A stretch of 64,000 nt of DNA, taken from assembly GCA_943369665.1 (NCBI GenBank), contig CALRNX020000007.1, positions 1-64,000 on the forward strand, given 5' to 3'. Below are positions 46,148 through 54,337 of the stretch, piece by piece (positions within the stretch are counted from its first letter, which is position 1; each line of letters starts with the position of its first letter). Under the pieces are notes generated by a model. That model did no database searches, had not been told where the DNA came from, and saw nothing but the letters and a program-made list of their open reading frames with translations. A program made the position numbers and the translations under genes. This stretch comes from UKL13-3 sp943369665. Its GTDB lineage: Bacteria > Bacteroidota > Bacteroidia > UKL13-3.

Positions 46148-46603
46148 ATGCAGTTAAATTTTCCTACGTACAAGTTTAAAACGAAAAGCGAACAAAATAC
46201 CAACTATGTTTTCGACATTATCAGGAAAAAATATGTTCAGCTAACTCCCGAGGAGTGGGTAAGGCAACATGTGGTTCAGTATTTGGTTACCGAAAAAAAC
46301 TATCCGCAGTCGCTGCTAGCCGTAGAACGTGGGCTTAACGTGAACGGACGCAAAAAACGCTTTGATGTTTTGGCATTCAATAAAAATGGACAGCCTCATC
46401 TATTAATAGAGTGCAAAAGCCCTGACATTGCCATTAATAAAAATATTTTTGAGCAGATAGCCATTTACAACTCACAGTTTAAGGCTCCTTATTTACTGGT
46501 TACAAACGGATTGCAACATATTGTCGTCAAATATTCAATAGATTTTTCAGGTTATGATTTTTTGGAGCTAGGCGAGTGGTTAATGACCGACTCAATTGGC
46601 TGA
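46148..46603 (+). CDS. Stand-alone HSDR_N-like (PD-(D/E)xK) nuclease-fold protein
   Basis: 151 residues equivalent to the N-terminal nuclease domain of type I restriction R subunits (HSDR_N_2 type). The active-site signature is complete: D73 (KKRFDVLAF), then E88-x-K90 (LLIECKSP), with upstream TPEEWVRQHVVQYLV. No motor domain and no restriction genes nearby. Such short proteins commonly sit beside holA in Bacteroidota, so this is probably a core gene of unknown function. Its last 12 nt overlap the convergent DUF4180 gene. Confidence 0.85.
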   Translation: MQLNFPTYKFKTKSEQNTNYVFDIIRKKYVQLTPEEWVRQHVVQYLVTEKNYPQSLLAVERGLNVNGRKKRFDVLAFNKNGQPHLLIECKSPDIAINKNIFEQIAIYNSQFKAPYLLVTNGLQHIVVKYSIDFSGYDFLELGEWLMTDSIG

Positions 46604-46957
46604 AAGAATCCTCAATGCATCTGCTGTTGAGTTCACAAAGTTAATCTGCCTTCCCTTATTGCTTTCGTAAATAAAGTCATTTAAACTTTTACTGCTGTAT
46701 TTTGAAAAGTCGCCAACGATGGCCAAACGAACACGATAAGTCGAAAATTTTTGAAGGACTTCGCCTGCCATTCCCGTTTTGAGGTCAAAAAAGTCCCGGG
46801 TAATATTCTTTTCTTTGATGATCATTTTGTCAAAACCCTGGTAATACATATTTCCCAGCAGGTCTAATCCATCTTCGGCTTTATGTATGATCATTTCATC
46901 CGACTCTATTTCAGCAATCTTTGTATCGTTTATATGGTGAATTTCAATTTTCATCAA
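46592..46957 (-). CDS. DUF4180 family protein
   Basis: 121 residues. Pattern matches DUF4180: LDLLGNMYYQGFDKMIIKEKNITRDFFDLKTGMAGEVLQKFSTY region (about 30-75), then LAIVGDFSKYSSKSLNDFIYESNKGRQINFV. An alpha/beta fold of the SpoIIAA-like kind is likely; function unknown. It starts 4 nt downstream of csaA, suggesting co-transcription, and its end overlaps the convergent nuclease-fold gene. Confidence 0.83.
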   Translation of the reverse strand: MMKIEIHHINDTKIAEIESDEMIIHKAEDGLDLLGNMYYQGFDKMIIKEKNITRDFFDLKTGMAGEVLQKFSTYRVRLAIVGDFSKYSSKSLNDFIYESNKGRQINFVNSTADALRILSAN

Positions 46958-46961
46958 TCCG

Positions 46962-47294
46962 TTATCCTATCTTCAATCCGTTTTTCACTTTTGTGTCGGG
47001 CTGCAACAATATTACGTCCCGATCATTTCCAACAACGCCCAATACCAGGCATTCGCTCATTAATTTCCCAATCTGTTTAGGTGGAAAATTTACGACCGCT
47101 ATGATCTGCTTGTTGAGGAGCATTTCCTTGGAATATAATGTTGTGATCTGTGCCGAAGATTTTTTGATACCCAATTCTCCAAAATCGATCATCAACTGAT
47201 AGGCAGGATTGCGTGCTTCCGGAAAATCACTAACCCCAATAATTGTTCCTGTGCGGATGTCGAGTTTTTCGAAGTCGGTGTATGTTGCTGTCAT
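46962..47294 (-). CDS. csaA: CsaA-like tRNA-binding chaperone
   Basis: 110 residues forming an OB fold of the tRNA-binding EMAP/CsaA type: DFEKLDIRTGTIIGVSDFPEARNPAYQL, KKSSAQITTLY, VVNFPPKQIGKLMSECLVLGV. The typical length is 110. In other bacteria CsaA binds tRNA and has protein-export chaperone activity. It lies downstream of prfB and upstream of the DUF4180 gene. Confidence 0.9.
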   Translation of the reverse strand: MTATYTDFEKLDIRTGTIIGVSDFPEARNPAYQLMIDFGELGIKKSSAQITTLYSKEMLLNKQIIAVVNFPPKQIGKLMSECLVLGVVGNDRDVILLQPDTKVKNGLKIG

Positions 47295-47301
47295 TTGTTA
47301 A

Positions 47302-47389
47302 ATGTTAATTGTGTTAATGATGGTATTAAGTTAATTGAGTAAATGTAAATTCATATTCAACATTATTAACACAATACCATAATTAACAT
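47302..47389. repeat. Imperfect inverted repeat between prfB and csaA
   Basis: ATGTTAATT at the left pairs with AATTAACAT at the right; inside, GTGTTAATGATG matches the complement of CATTATTAACAC (11/12), with an 8-nt insertion in one arm. AT-rich, no T-run; possibly a weak terminator or a cruciform-prone site after prfB. Confidence 0.4.
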
Positions 47390-47396
47390 CGCTCCA

Positions 47397-48474
47397 TCAA
47401 TACTCCATTAAATATGCTTTTATAAACGCATCTAAATTTCCATCCATCACACTTTGCACATCGCTGGTTTCGGTATCGGTACGTAAATCCTTCACTAATT
47501 TATATGGATGAAAAACATAATTACGAATTTGCGAGCCCCATTCTATTTTCTTTTTACCTGCTTCTACAGTTGCTTTTGCTTCATTGCGTTTGCGCAACTC
47601 CAATTCGTATAATTGTGATTTCAGCATTTTCATGGCAAGTGCTTTGTTACCAATCTGCGAGCGCTCCACCTGGCATACAATCACAATTCCAGTTGGTTTG
47701 TGGGTGAGTTGTACCTTGGTTTCCACCTTGTTTACATTTTGACCACCGGCACCACCCGAACGTGATGTTTGAATTTCGATATCGGCATCTTTCACTTCAA
47801 TTTCAATGGTATCGTCTACCAAGGGGTAACAATAAACCGAAGCAAATGAAGTATGCCTGCGTGCATTGCTATCAAATGGCGAAATGCGCACCAACCTGTG
47901 GACTCCATTTTCACCTTTCAAAAATCCAAAAGCGAAATCGCCTTCAATTTGAATTGAACACGATTTAATACCCGCCCCATCACCATCTTGTTGTTCGAGC
48001 ACTGTAGCCTTCATATTGTGCTTTTCAGCATACATGAGGTACATGCGCATGAGCATGGAAGCCCAATCCTGGCTCTCTGTTCCTCCCGCACCCGAGTTGA
48101 TGTTCAACACGCAATTCATCTGATCCTCTTCACCGCTCAGCATGTTTTTAAACTCAAGTTCCTCTACTGCCGTTTTGGTCAATGTATACTGCTCATCAAG
48201 TTCTTCTTCAGTAGCCTCGCCTGCAAGTTCAAATTCATATAGCACAGCCAGGTCATCGAATGAGGCTTGTGTTGCTTCAAAACTATCGGTCCATACTTTG
48301 ATGAGTTTGGTATCTTTTAAAATTTGTTCGGCACGTTTGGGATTGTCCCAAAATCCCGGTTCATGGGCAAGCTGTTCGTGTTCGCGCAGTGCTATTATTT
48401 TAGTATCGTAGTCAAAGAAACCTCCTTAGGGCTTCTACCCGTGACTTCAACTCTTTAAATTGGTCGTTTGTCAT
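47397..48474 (-). CDS. prfB: Peptide chain release factor 2 (with programmed +1 frameshift)
   Basis: Two frames make one 358-residue protein: 20 codons from ATG 48474 up to CTT, then a +1 shift over the first T of TGA (48414) and 338 codons ending at 47397. The first frame stops at TGA 48412-48414. The main frame carries the RF2 anticodon-like SPF motif (RISPFDSNARRHTSF) and the GGQ motif (SGGAGGQNVNKVETKVQL). It recognises UGA and UAA and triggers peptide release. Starting at an internal codon near 48245, as naive annotation would do, loses about 75 residues. Confidence 0.96.
48411..48426 (-). promoter_or_regulatory. prfB autoregulatory frameshift site
   Basis: Minus strand AGGAGG TTT CTT TGA C: an internal Shine-Dalgarno-like AGGAGG 3 nt before the CTT slippery codon and an in-frame TGA followed by C, the classic RF2 arrangement. 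Low RF2 favours the shift and raises RF2 production. Confidence 0.95.
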
Positions 48475-48772
48475 AATGGTCGCGAATATAACCAAGAAAT
48501 TTGAGGATGGAAATCAGATATTGGATTGCAATGGCCTCAACAAATTCCATTATATGCTCATTAAACATGGTGGTAAAATCAATTATTGGGACCAAACTGA
48601 CAACTTTTTTGGGTGGGTATATCACTTTTCATTAGCCTAGTAATAATTCATATTCAACTCATTAACTATTTTCAGGCATCCTCTCCGGTTACAAGGAACT
48701 TGACTTTGCAATGAAATTTAACAACCTTTACAATCATTTATCAGCCATATTAAAATTCAACAAACGATCAAT
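48475..48772. other. 298-nt intergenic region upstream of the arylsulfatase gene
   Basis: Divergent gap serving as leader for prfB (-) and the sulfatase (+). I see no TAnnTTTG box, no strong hairpin and no plausible small ORF. Confidence 0.5.
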
Positions 48773-51151
48773 ATGAAACACAAAAATAAACTCACAGTCC
48801 CGCTACTCACCGTAGCTGCAACATTTTTATTTAGTTGCAATCAGGCCCCGCAAAAAACAGAAAACAAAACTGCATCCGGTGAACTCGACAGAACCGTTCT
48901 GCCAATTCAGGAACCTGCCCGCCAAACATACACTGAGTTGGATGCCCGCGATGCAAAGGCACCGGAGCGTTGGAGCGTTAAAGCTCCTGAAGGTGCTCCG
49001 AATGTGGTGGTGGTATTAATTGATGATATGGGATATGGTGCTTCCAGCCGCTTTGGTGGTCCGATCAATATGCCCGTATTGGATAAAGTTGCTGCCGAAG
49101 GAATCAGCTACAATCGCTTTCACACAACTTCACTTTGTTCGCCAACCCGTATGGCATTGCTTACCGGTTATAATCACCACAGCAATAATGCCGGATCTGT
49201 AATGGAAACATCTACTGCATTTCCGGGTAATAATGGTATCAGACCTCAATCCATTACACCAATGGCAGAGGTTCTTCGCCAAAACGGGTACAGCACCGGG
49301 GCATTTGGTAAATACCATGAAACCCCACCCTGGGAAATTTCATTGACAGGTCCTTTCGATCGTTGGCCGGTTCATTCGGGATTTGAGAAATTTTACGGAT
49401 TTATTGGCGGTGAAACCAATCAATGGGCTCCATTGATTTATGATGGCGTAACCCAGGTTGAAACGCCAAAGGATCCCAACTATCACTTTACAACGGATAT
49501 GACCAATCAGGCGATCAGCTGGATGCGTTTTCAACATGCGCTTACTCCGGAAAAACCTTTCATGATGTATTTTGCAACAGGTGCCACCCATGCACCACAT
49601 CATGCTCCTAAGGAATTCATTGAGAAATACAAAGGTAAATTCGATCAGGGCTGGGATAAGGTAAGAGCCGAAACATTGGAGCGTCAAAAGAAACTTGGTC
49701 TCGTTCCACAAAATGCGCAACTGGCTCCCCGTCCAAAAGATATTAAAGCATGGGAAGCCCTTTCTACGGATGAAAAAAGAATGTTTGCACACCAAATGGA
49801 AACCTACGCAGGATTTGGCGAGCATACTGATCATGAAATTGGCAGACTATATGAAGCCATTGAAGACTTGGGAATACTTGACAATACCGTATTTATTTAC
49901 GTAGTGGGCGATAATGGAGCAAGTGCCGAAGGAACCATGAACGGATTGTTTAATGAAATGACCTACTTCAATTTGGTTCCTGAAACCTTACAGGACATGT
50001 TGAAACACTACGATGAATGGGGCGGACCCAATACATATCCGCACTATGCTGCCGGATGGGCTGTAGCCATGAATGCTCCGTTTTCATATACCAAACAGGT
50101 AGCTTCCGATTTTGGTGGAACACGCAATGGACTGGTTATTCACTGGCCAGCCGGTATCAAAGCAAAAGGCGAGATCCGTACCCAATTTGCGCATGCTATT
50201 GATATTGCTCCTACCGTATTTGAAATATGTAAAGTTCCTTCACCCAAAATGGTTAATGGTGTGCAACAAGCTCCGATTGAAGGAACAAGCTTAGTGTACA
50301 GCTTCAACGATGCAGCCGCCAAAGAAAAACATACCGTACAATATTTTGAGATGTTTGGCAACAGGGCAATTTACAGCGATGGATGGTATGCACGCACCAT
50401 TCACAGACCGGCATGGGATTACAAACCGGCATACTCGCTTGCCGAAGATGTATGGGAACTGTATAACTCAAACGAAGATTTTAGCCTTTCAAAAAATATT
50501 GCGGCCGAACATCCCGATAAATTAAAAGAGCTTCAGGCACTATTTATGAAAGAAGCGGAAAAATACCATGTATTGCCAATTGATGACCGCCTGACAGAAA
50601 GATTGGATGCGAAACTGGTTGGTAGACCTGATATAATGGGCGACAGAACATCCGTTACATACGGTGAAGGAATGAAAGGAATGGGAGTTGATATTTTCAT
50701 CAATACGTTAAATTCATCATACACCATTACAAGTGAAGTGGAAGTGAAAGCCAATAGCAACGGTGTAATGGTTTGTCAAGGCGGAAGATTTGGCGGATTT
50801 TCATTGTACATGAAAGCAGGAAAACCAATGTTCACATACAACTTCCTTGGATTACAGTCCATCAATATTGCATCGAACACTTCTCTTAAACCTGGTAAAC
50901 ATACTATTGTGTTTGACTTTAAATACGATGGCGGAGGACCCGGTAAAGGTGGATTAGGAACCATCACCATTGATGGTGTTAAAACAGCAGAAGGACGAAT
51001 TCCTAAAACTCATCCCAAAATCTTCTCACTGGACGACATGGCTGATATCGGAACAGATGATGGTACATTGGTTACCAATTATGGAGCGTCAACACATTTC
51101 AATGGAAAAATTGAAAAAGTTAAAATTGAAACCCACCGCGAAAAATCTTAA
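48773..51151 (+). CDS. Arylsulfatase lipoprotein
   Basis: 792 residues. Lipoprotein signal with Cys22 (TFLFSCNQ). Sulfatase fold: metal ligands D84-D85 (VLIDDMGYG), formylglycine motif C122-S-P-T-R (TTSLCSPTRMALLTG), HHSNNAG, GAFGKYH, and DNGASAEG for the second metal site. The C-terminal about 190 residues form a beta-sandwich as in large type I arylsulfatases. Cys122 would need conversion to formylglycine by a modifying enzyme not seen in this window. Likely cleaves sulfate esters from polysaccharides or small aryl sulfates in the periplasm or at the surface. Confidence 0.92.
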   Translation: MKHKNKLTVPLLTVAATFLFSCNQAPQKTENKTASGELDRTVLPIQEPARQTYTELDARDAKAPERWSVKAPEGAPNVVVVLIDDMGYGASSRFGGPINMPVLDKVAAEGISYNRFHTTSLCSPTRMALLTGYNHHSNNAGSVMETSTAFPGNNGIRPQSITPMAEVLRQNGYSTGAFGKYHETPPWEISLTGPFDRWPVHSGFEKFYGFIGGETNQWAPLIYDGVTQVETPKDPNYHFTTDMTNQAISWMRFQHALTPEKPFMMYFATGATHAPHHAPKEFIEKYKGKFDQGWDKVRAETLERQKKLGLVPQNAQLAPRPKDIKAWEALSTDEKRMFAHQMETYAGFGEHTDHEIGRLYEAIEDLGILDNTVFIYVVGDNGASAEGTMNGLFNEMTYFNLVPETLQDMLKHYDEWGGPNTYPHYAAGWAVAMNAPFSYTKQVASDFGGTRNGLVIHWPAGIKAKGEIRTQFAHAIDIAPTVFEICKVPSPKMVNGVQQAPIEGTSLVYSFNDAAAKEKHTVQYFEMFGNRAIYSDGWYARTIHRPAWDYKPAYSLAEDVWELYNSNEDFSLSKNIAAEHPDKLKELQALFMKEAEKYHVLPIDDRLTERLDAKLVGRPDIMGDRTSVTYGEGMKGMGVDIFINTLNSSYTITSEVEVKANSNGVMVCQGGRFGGFSLYMKAGKPMFTYNFLGLQSINIASNTSLKPGKHTIVFDFKYDGGGPGKGGLGTITIDGVKTAEGRIPKTHPKIFSLDDMADIGTDDGTLVTNYGASTHFNGKIEKVKIETHREKS

Positions 51152-51176
51152 TTCAGCGAATACCTGAATTGTATCG

Positions 51177-51218
51177 AAAAAAGTCGTGCAACCAAATGCT
51201 GGTGCACGACTTTTTTTT
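51177..51218 (+). terminator. Terminator after the arylsulfatase gene
   Basis: AAAAAAGTCGTGCA pairs perfectly with TGCACGACTTTTTT around a 12-nt loop, ending in T8. It starts 26 nt after the stop. Confidence 0.9.
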
Positions 51219-51244
51219 AGCAATGGGTTTTATTTTTCCAAAAG

Positions 51245-51273
51245 TATCTTTGCGCAATAGTCACCTATCTTTG
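51245..51273 (+). promoter_or_regulatory. Tandem TATCTTTG boxes upstream of the acyltransferase gene
   Basis: TATCTTTG occurs at 51245-51252 and 51266-51273, both fitting TAnnTTTG, 21 nt apart. Neither has a clean TTTG at 19 nt upstream. The second would start transcription near the ATG at 51282, so the first is the better candidate. Confidence 0.4.
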
Positions 51274-51281
51274 CCCGTGTT

Positions 51282-52154
51282 ATGAAAAAGACCTTGTACC
51301 CCATCTTTGCTTTACCCATTTACCTATTGGCAGCACTGCCCTTCCCCTTATTTTATGTATTTGCCGATGGCGTTTTTGTGTTGGGGTATTATATGATCGG
51401 GTATCGTAAAAAAGTGATCCACCAAAATCTGCACAATGCCTTTCCGCACAAATCGGAAGAAGAAATTATTGCGCTGGGTAAAAAGTTCTATGCATCCATG
51501 ATCGATGTATTTTTAGAAACAATGAAACTGTTGGTGATGTCGAAAACAACCATAGAAAAACGGTTTACTTTTACCAATTTAGAGATACTGAATTCGTTTG
51601 CAGAGCGAAAACAATCTGTCATTTTTGTACTCGGGCATTATGGGAACTGGGAATGGTGCGGGCAATCGTTTCACCTTAAACATCAATTCCAGGAAGATGC
51701 ATTGTACCATCCTATCAGCAATCCCTTTTTTGAGTGGCTAACACATAAGCTCCGTTCACGTTTTGGGATGGTGCTTATTCCTATGCAGCTATCGATCAAA
51801 GAGATGATTCGCAGAAAAGAAATTCTCACGGGGACTGCTTTTTTGGCCGACCAAACACCCAGTGCAAAAGACTCCAGCTATTGGATGCCTTTTTTAAACC
51901 AGGACACTCCTATTTTTTTAGGAACAGAAAAAATTGCAAAAAAACTCAACAGGCCGGTGGTGTTTGTTCATATTCAAAAACCAAAACGTGGTTATTATGA
52001 AGGAACATTCACCATCATAACCGATAATCCGAAAGATACCCCTGATTTTTGGATAACAGAACAACATACGCAACTGCTGGAAAAAGATATCATAGCAAGG
52101 CCTGAACTTTGGTTATGGAGCCACAGGCGATGGAAACACAAACGAAACGTTTAG
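51282..52154 (+). CDS. Lipid A biosynthesis-type (LpxL/HtrB) acyltransferase
   Basis: 290 residues. N-terminal TM region (LPIYLLAALPFPLFYVFADGVF), catalytic HX4E motif H119-E124 (VLGHYGNWEWCG), LADQTPSAKDSSYWMPFL acceptor-loop region and a C-terminal WLWSHRRWKHKR typical of the family. It transfers a secondary acyl chain to a lipid A precursor (or, in some Bacteroidota, to other lipids such as amino-lipids) at the inner membrane. Monocistronic. Confidence 0.9.
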   Translation: MKKTLYPIFALPIYLLAALPFPLFYVFADGVFVLGYYMIGYRKKVIHQNLHNAFPHKSEEEIIALGKKFYASMIDVFLETMKLLVMSKTTIEKRFTFTNLEILNSFAERKQSVIFVLGHYGNWEWCGQSFHLKHQFQEDALYHPISNPFFEWLTHKLRSRFGMVLIPMQLSIKEMIRRKEILTGTAFLADQTPSAKDSSYWMPFLNQDTPIFLGTEKIAKKLNRPVVFVHIQKPKRGYYEGTFTIITDNPKDTPDFWITEQHTQLLEKDIIARPELWLWSHRRWKHKRNV

Positions 52155-52184
52155 ATTTGGGATTTGACCTTCATAAGCTGAGGT

Positions 52185-53267
52185 TTAATGAGTGAGGTCA
52201 TTAATGATATTTTCGGGAGCGTATTCATTAATTGTTTTAGAGAATTTCCGAAATTTCTTGGGAACATTAAACCGGTATCCAACATAAAAATTGGCATTTC
52301 CGATATTGTATATCAGTAAGTCATTTTGAGGTAACTGGATAATATAATTATCGACAAAGGCCGAAATCCCTGCATACCACCTGGAAGCATTATATCCTAA
52401 GGCAGCTCTTGCCATTCCTCGTGGATAAAAAACATTTCCATCTGTTTTTCCTTTTTCGGTTGAGCCATTGGTCGAATAATTCTGGAACTGGGTCATTAAT
52501 CCAATAGAAGGAGCCAGGGTTAAATAACATTTTTTGGCAAACACCAATGTATAGGCATAACCCGGCATGATACTAAAACTGTTAAATCTCCCATCAACGA
52601 TTTGCGATGAAAACGGAATATTGGATCGAATATCGCCCGGAACAAAACCTGTATCGCTGCTCATTTTAAAGAAAGAATAAGATACCATCAGCAAAAATGA
52701 GCCTGCCGATTTTTTCTGCAGTTCGTTGCATAAGAATGAAGCGCGGTGTGAAAACTTTTTATGATTGGCTACCCAATACGCGCTGGTTCCAATATATACT
52801 GTGCTTACATTGGGCAAAACAGGATATGTTTGGGTTTTGGCAAATTGAGGAAGACTTGCAATTTCATCATTGGTAATATACTGTCCTTTATAAGAATGAT
52901 AATACCCATCAAAACCCCACTTTTGCCTGTAGAGATTCACATTAAGGTTAAAAAAATCAGTTGTTCCTTTTTTGTCGGACTGCACATTTTTAACACCAAA
53001 CGCAAGGGCACCCGAAAGCCAACGATGCGAAACCCTCAGGCCAACGCTGCCAATTTCATTTGGCCGTACACGAATGTTCTGATTGGAACGTAACTCAAAC
53101 CCATTGCCGGAACCCAATATAAAAGGCGACACATTTATTTTATACGTAAGGTCGATGATATAACTGTCGCGCAGCTTTTTATACACAAGCGCAGCACTAT
53201 CCGATTGCGCACATACTTTCAGGTAGCAACACACGATCAAACAACAGATGAAGGGATAACGCAACAT
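52185..53267 (-). CDS. DUF4421-like outer-membrane barrel protein
   Basis: 360 residues with signal peptide (LRYPFICCLIVCCYLKVCAQ). Beta-barrel strands alternate throughout: SNQNIRVRPNEIGSVGLRVSHRWLSGALAFGVKN, KWGFDGYYHSYKGQYITN, SVGLMTQF-type strands and final ANFYVGYRFNVPKKF. The pattern (RPNE..GVGVSYKW-like element, then FDLYYQ.YKGFY) resembles DUF4421. Function unknown. Convergent with the acyltransferase gene; the tmRNA gene lies 137 nt upstream on the other strand. Confidence 0.7.
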   Translation of the reverse strand: MLRYPFICCLIVCCYLKVCAQSDSAALVYKKLRDSYIIDLTYKINVSPFILGSGNGFELRSNQNIRVRPNEIGSVGLRVSHRWLSGALAFGVKNVQSDKKGTTDFFNLNVNLYRQKWGFDGYYHSYKGQYITNDEIASLPQFAKTQTYPVLPNVSTVYIGTSAYWVANHKKFSHRASFLCNELQKKSAGSFLLMVSYSFFKMSSDTGFVPGDIRSNIPFSSQIVDGRFNSFSIMPGYAYTLVFAKKCYLTLAPSIGLMTQFQNYSTNGSTEKGKTDGNVFYPRGMARAALGYNASRWYAGISAFVDNYIIQLPQNDLLIYNIGNANFYVGYRFNVPKKFRKFSKTINEYAPENIINDLTH

Positions 53268-53365
53268 CTAACAAAAATGCACTTTATTATGGAGTTATGT
53301 TAATTATGTTGAAAGGGTTAATTATGATTGCAAAATAAGCATCGCCATTCCGCAGAAAAATCAAC

Positions 53366-53373
53366 TATATTTG
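53366..53373 (+). promoter_or_regulatory. -7 box of the ssrA promoter
   Basis: TATATTTG fits TAnnTTTG and lies 32 nt before the mature 5' end, so a short precursor would be trimmed. No clear TTTG at -33. Confidence 0.5.
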
Positions 53374-53404
53374 TAATCCATTTTCGTAATTCGTAACTGG
53401 ACCT

Positions 53405-53775
53405 GGGGCTGACCGGAATTGACGGGGTGAGCAATAGGCGCGTAAGCATGTCGAGCGTTGAGATATTGGCTCGTTAATCTCGATACTCAAACAATTATCT
53501 GGCGAAAATCAATTCGCTATGGCTGCCTAATCAGGAAGATTACGCACTTGCCATTGTCTCGCAGGGGTTAGCTTAACCGCGCTTGCATCAGAGGCATCAT
53601 TTGGAAAAGCCTTTTGTTAAGTGGCCTTTACTTAGCATAAGTACCTAAGAGGATAAGGGTGTAATTGGCAAGAGACACAGCCTGCTATACCCCGAAAAAC
53701 AATGTGTCACTCAACATGAAGAAAGCGTGACCGTTCCACATCCGGACCAGGGTTCGACTCCCTGCAGCTCCACCA
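53405..53775 (+). ncRNA. ssrA: tmRNA (10Sa RNA)
   Basis: One-piece tmRNA of 371 nt. The 5' GGGGCTG pairs with 3' CAGCTCC (one G-U) to form the acceptor stem, followed by discriminator A and encoded CCA (53773-53775). The tRNA-like half has the T-arm loop GGTTCGACTCC (53751-53761) and the 5' GACCGGAATTGACGGG D-like region. The tag frame GGC GAA AAT CAA TTC GCT ATG GCT GCC TAA (53501-53530) encodes GENQFAMAA, ending in the AA degron; the resume codon is inferred as GGC. It rescues stalled ribosomes with SmpB. Confidence 0.97.
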
Positions 53776-53785
53776 ACACATTGGT

Positions 53786-53830
53786 AAAAAGCCTCATTCT
53801 GCAACAATACAGAACGAGGCTTTTTATTTT
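53786..53830. terminator. Bidirectional terminator between ssrA and the TIR-side operon
   Basis: AAAAAGCCTCATTCTG pairs with CAGAACGAGGCTTTTT (one mismatch), with T runs on both strands. It ends ssrA (+) and sits 10 nt past the end of the minus-strand Cys-rich lipoprotein gene. Confidence 0.9.
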
Positions 53831-53839
53831 CAACTCGGT

Positions 53840-54232
53840 TTATTTCTTATGCTGAAAACACCTTCCATCAGCATCATTGGTTTTTCGCTTACATTGTTTT
53901 CCTTTTTGCGTTATTCCCGAACACCTTATGGCAGTTTTCTCCGAATTTATATTTTCTCCAGGAGAGCGAACAGGAGCAGCGAAGGAATCTTTTGCTGCAA
54001 TAACAACCCGACAAACCGGAGGGGTACAATCAGAACAAGGACCGTAATGGCGACTACACGCATCCTCCAACGAAACCGGAAATGCGCTTTTCCCCAAATA
54101 ACGACAAACACTTGTATGGTATTTGTTTCCGGTATTGGTTATGTAAACAATGGAATCAGTCGTTTTTTTATTGGTGCAACACGTCATGTTTATCCATAAA
54201 CAGATTACAAACAGTAGTCCCGCTTTATTCAT
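53840..54232 (-). CDS. Cys-rich lipoprotein with KYHxxxC module and DUF5763-like C-terminus
   Basis: 130 residues. Probable lipoprotein signal (LFVICLWINMTCC). Module 1 (about 29-72): VYITNTGNKYHTSVCRYLGKS then CSDCTPP, a Cys/His pattern found in exported nucleases and MBL-fold proteins and likely metal-binding. Module 2 (about 102-128): RCSGITQKGKQCKRKTNDADGRC plus FQHKK, a compact CCCH arrangement like DUF5763. The first module is shared with the protein at 60701-61030 (paralogues at the two sides of the TIR/two-component region). Last gene of the minus-strand run; 105 nt after the TIR gene. Confidence 0.78.
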   Translation of the reverse strand: MNKAGLLFVICLWINMTCCTNKKTTDSIVYITNTGNKYHTSVCRYLGKSAFPVSLEDACSRHYGPCSDCTPPVCRVVIAAKDSFAAPVRSPGENINSEKTAIRCSGITQKGKQCKRKTNDADGRCFQHKK

Positions 54233-54337
54233 TAATTATTTTGTTATTTGTTCCGGTAAGATGGAACACCGACCTATTGAATAAAAAGGAACTTTCCGAA
54301 TGAATCCTGTTCTTTTCCCAAACAGCTTTTATGACGA

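Noticed and set aside
46148..46603. Remnant of a type I restriction system
   Set aside because: No hsdM, hsdS or motor domain nearby; the short form beside holA is usual in the phylum and the active-site residues are intact.
53405..53830. The 3' end of ssrA as an integration site for the region that follows
   Set aside because: No integrase is present and I found no second copy of the tmRNA 3' end in the window; a normal terminator directly follows the gene.
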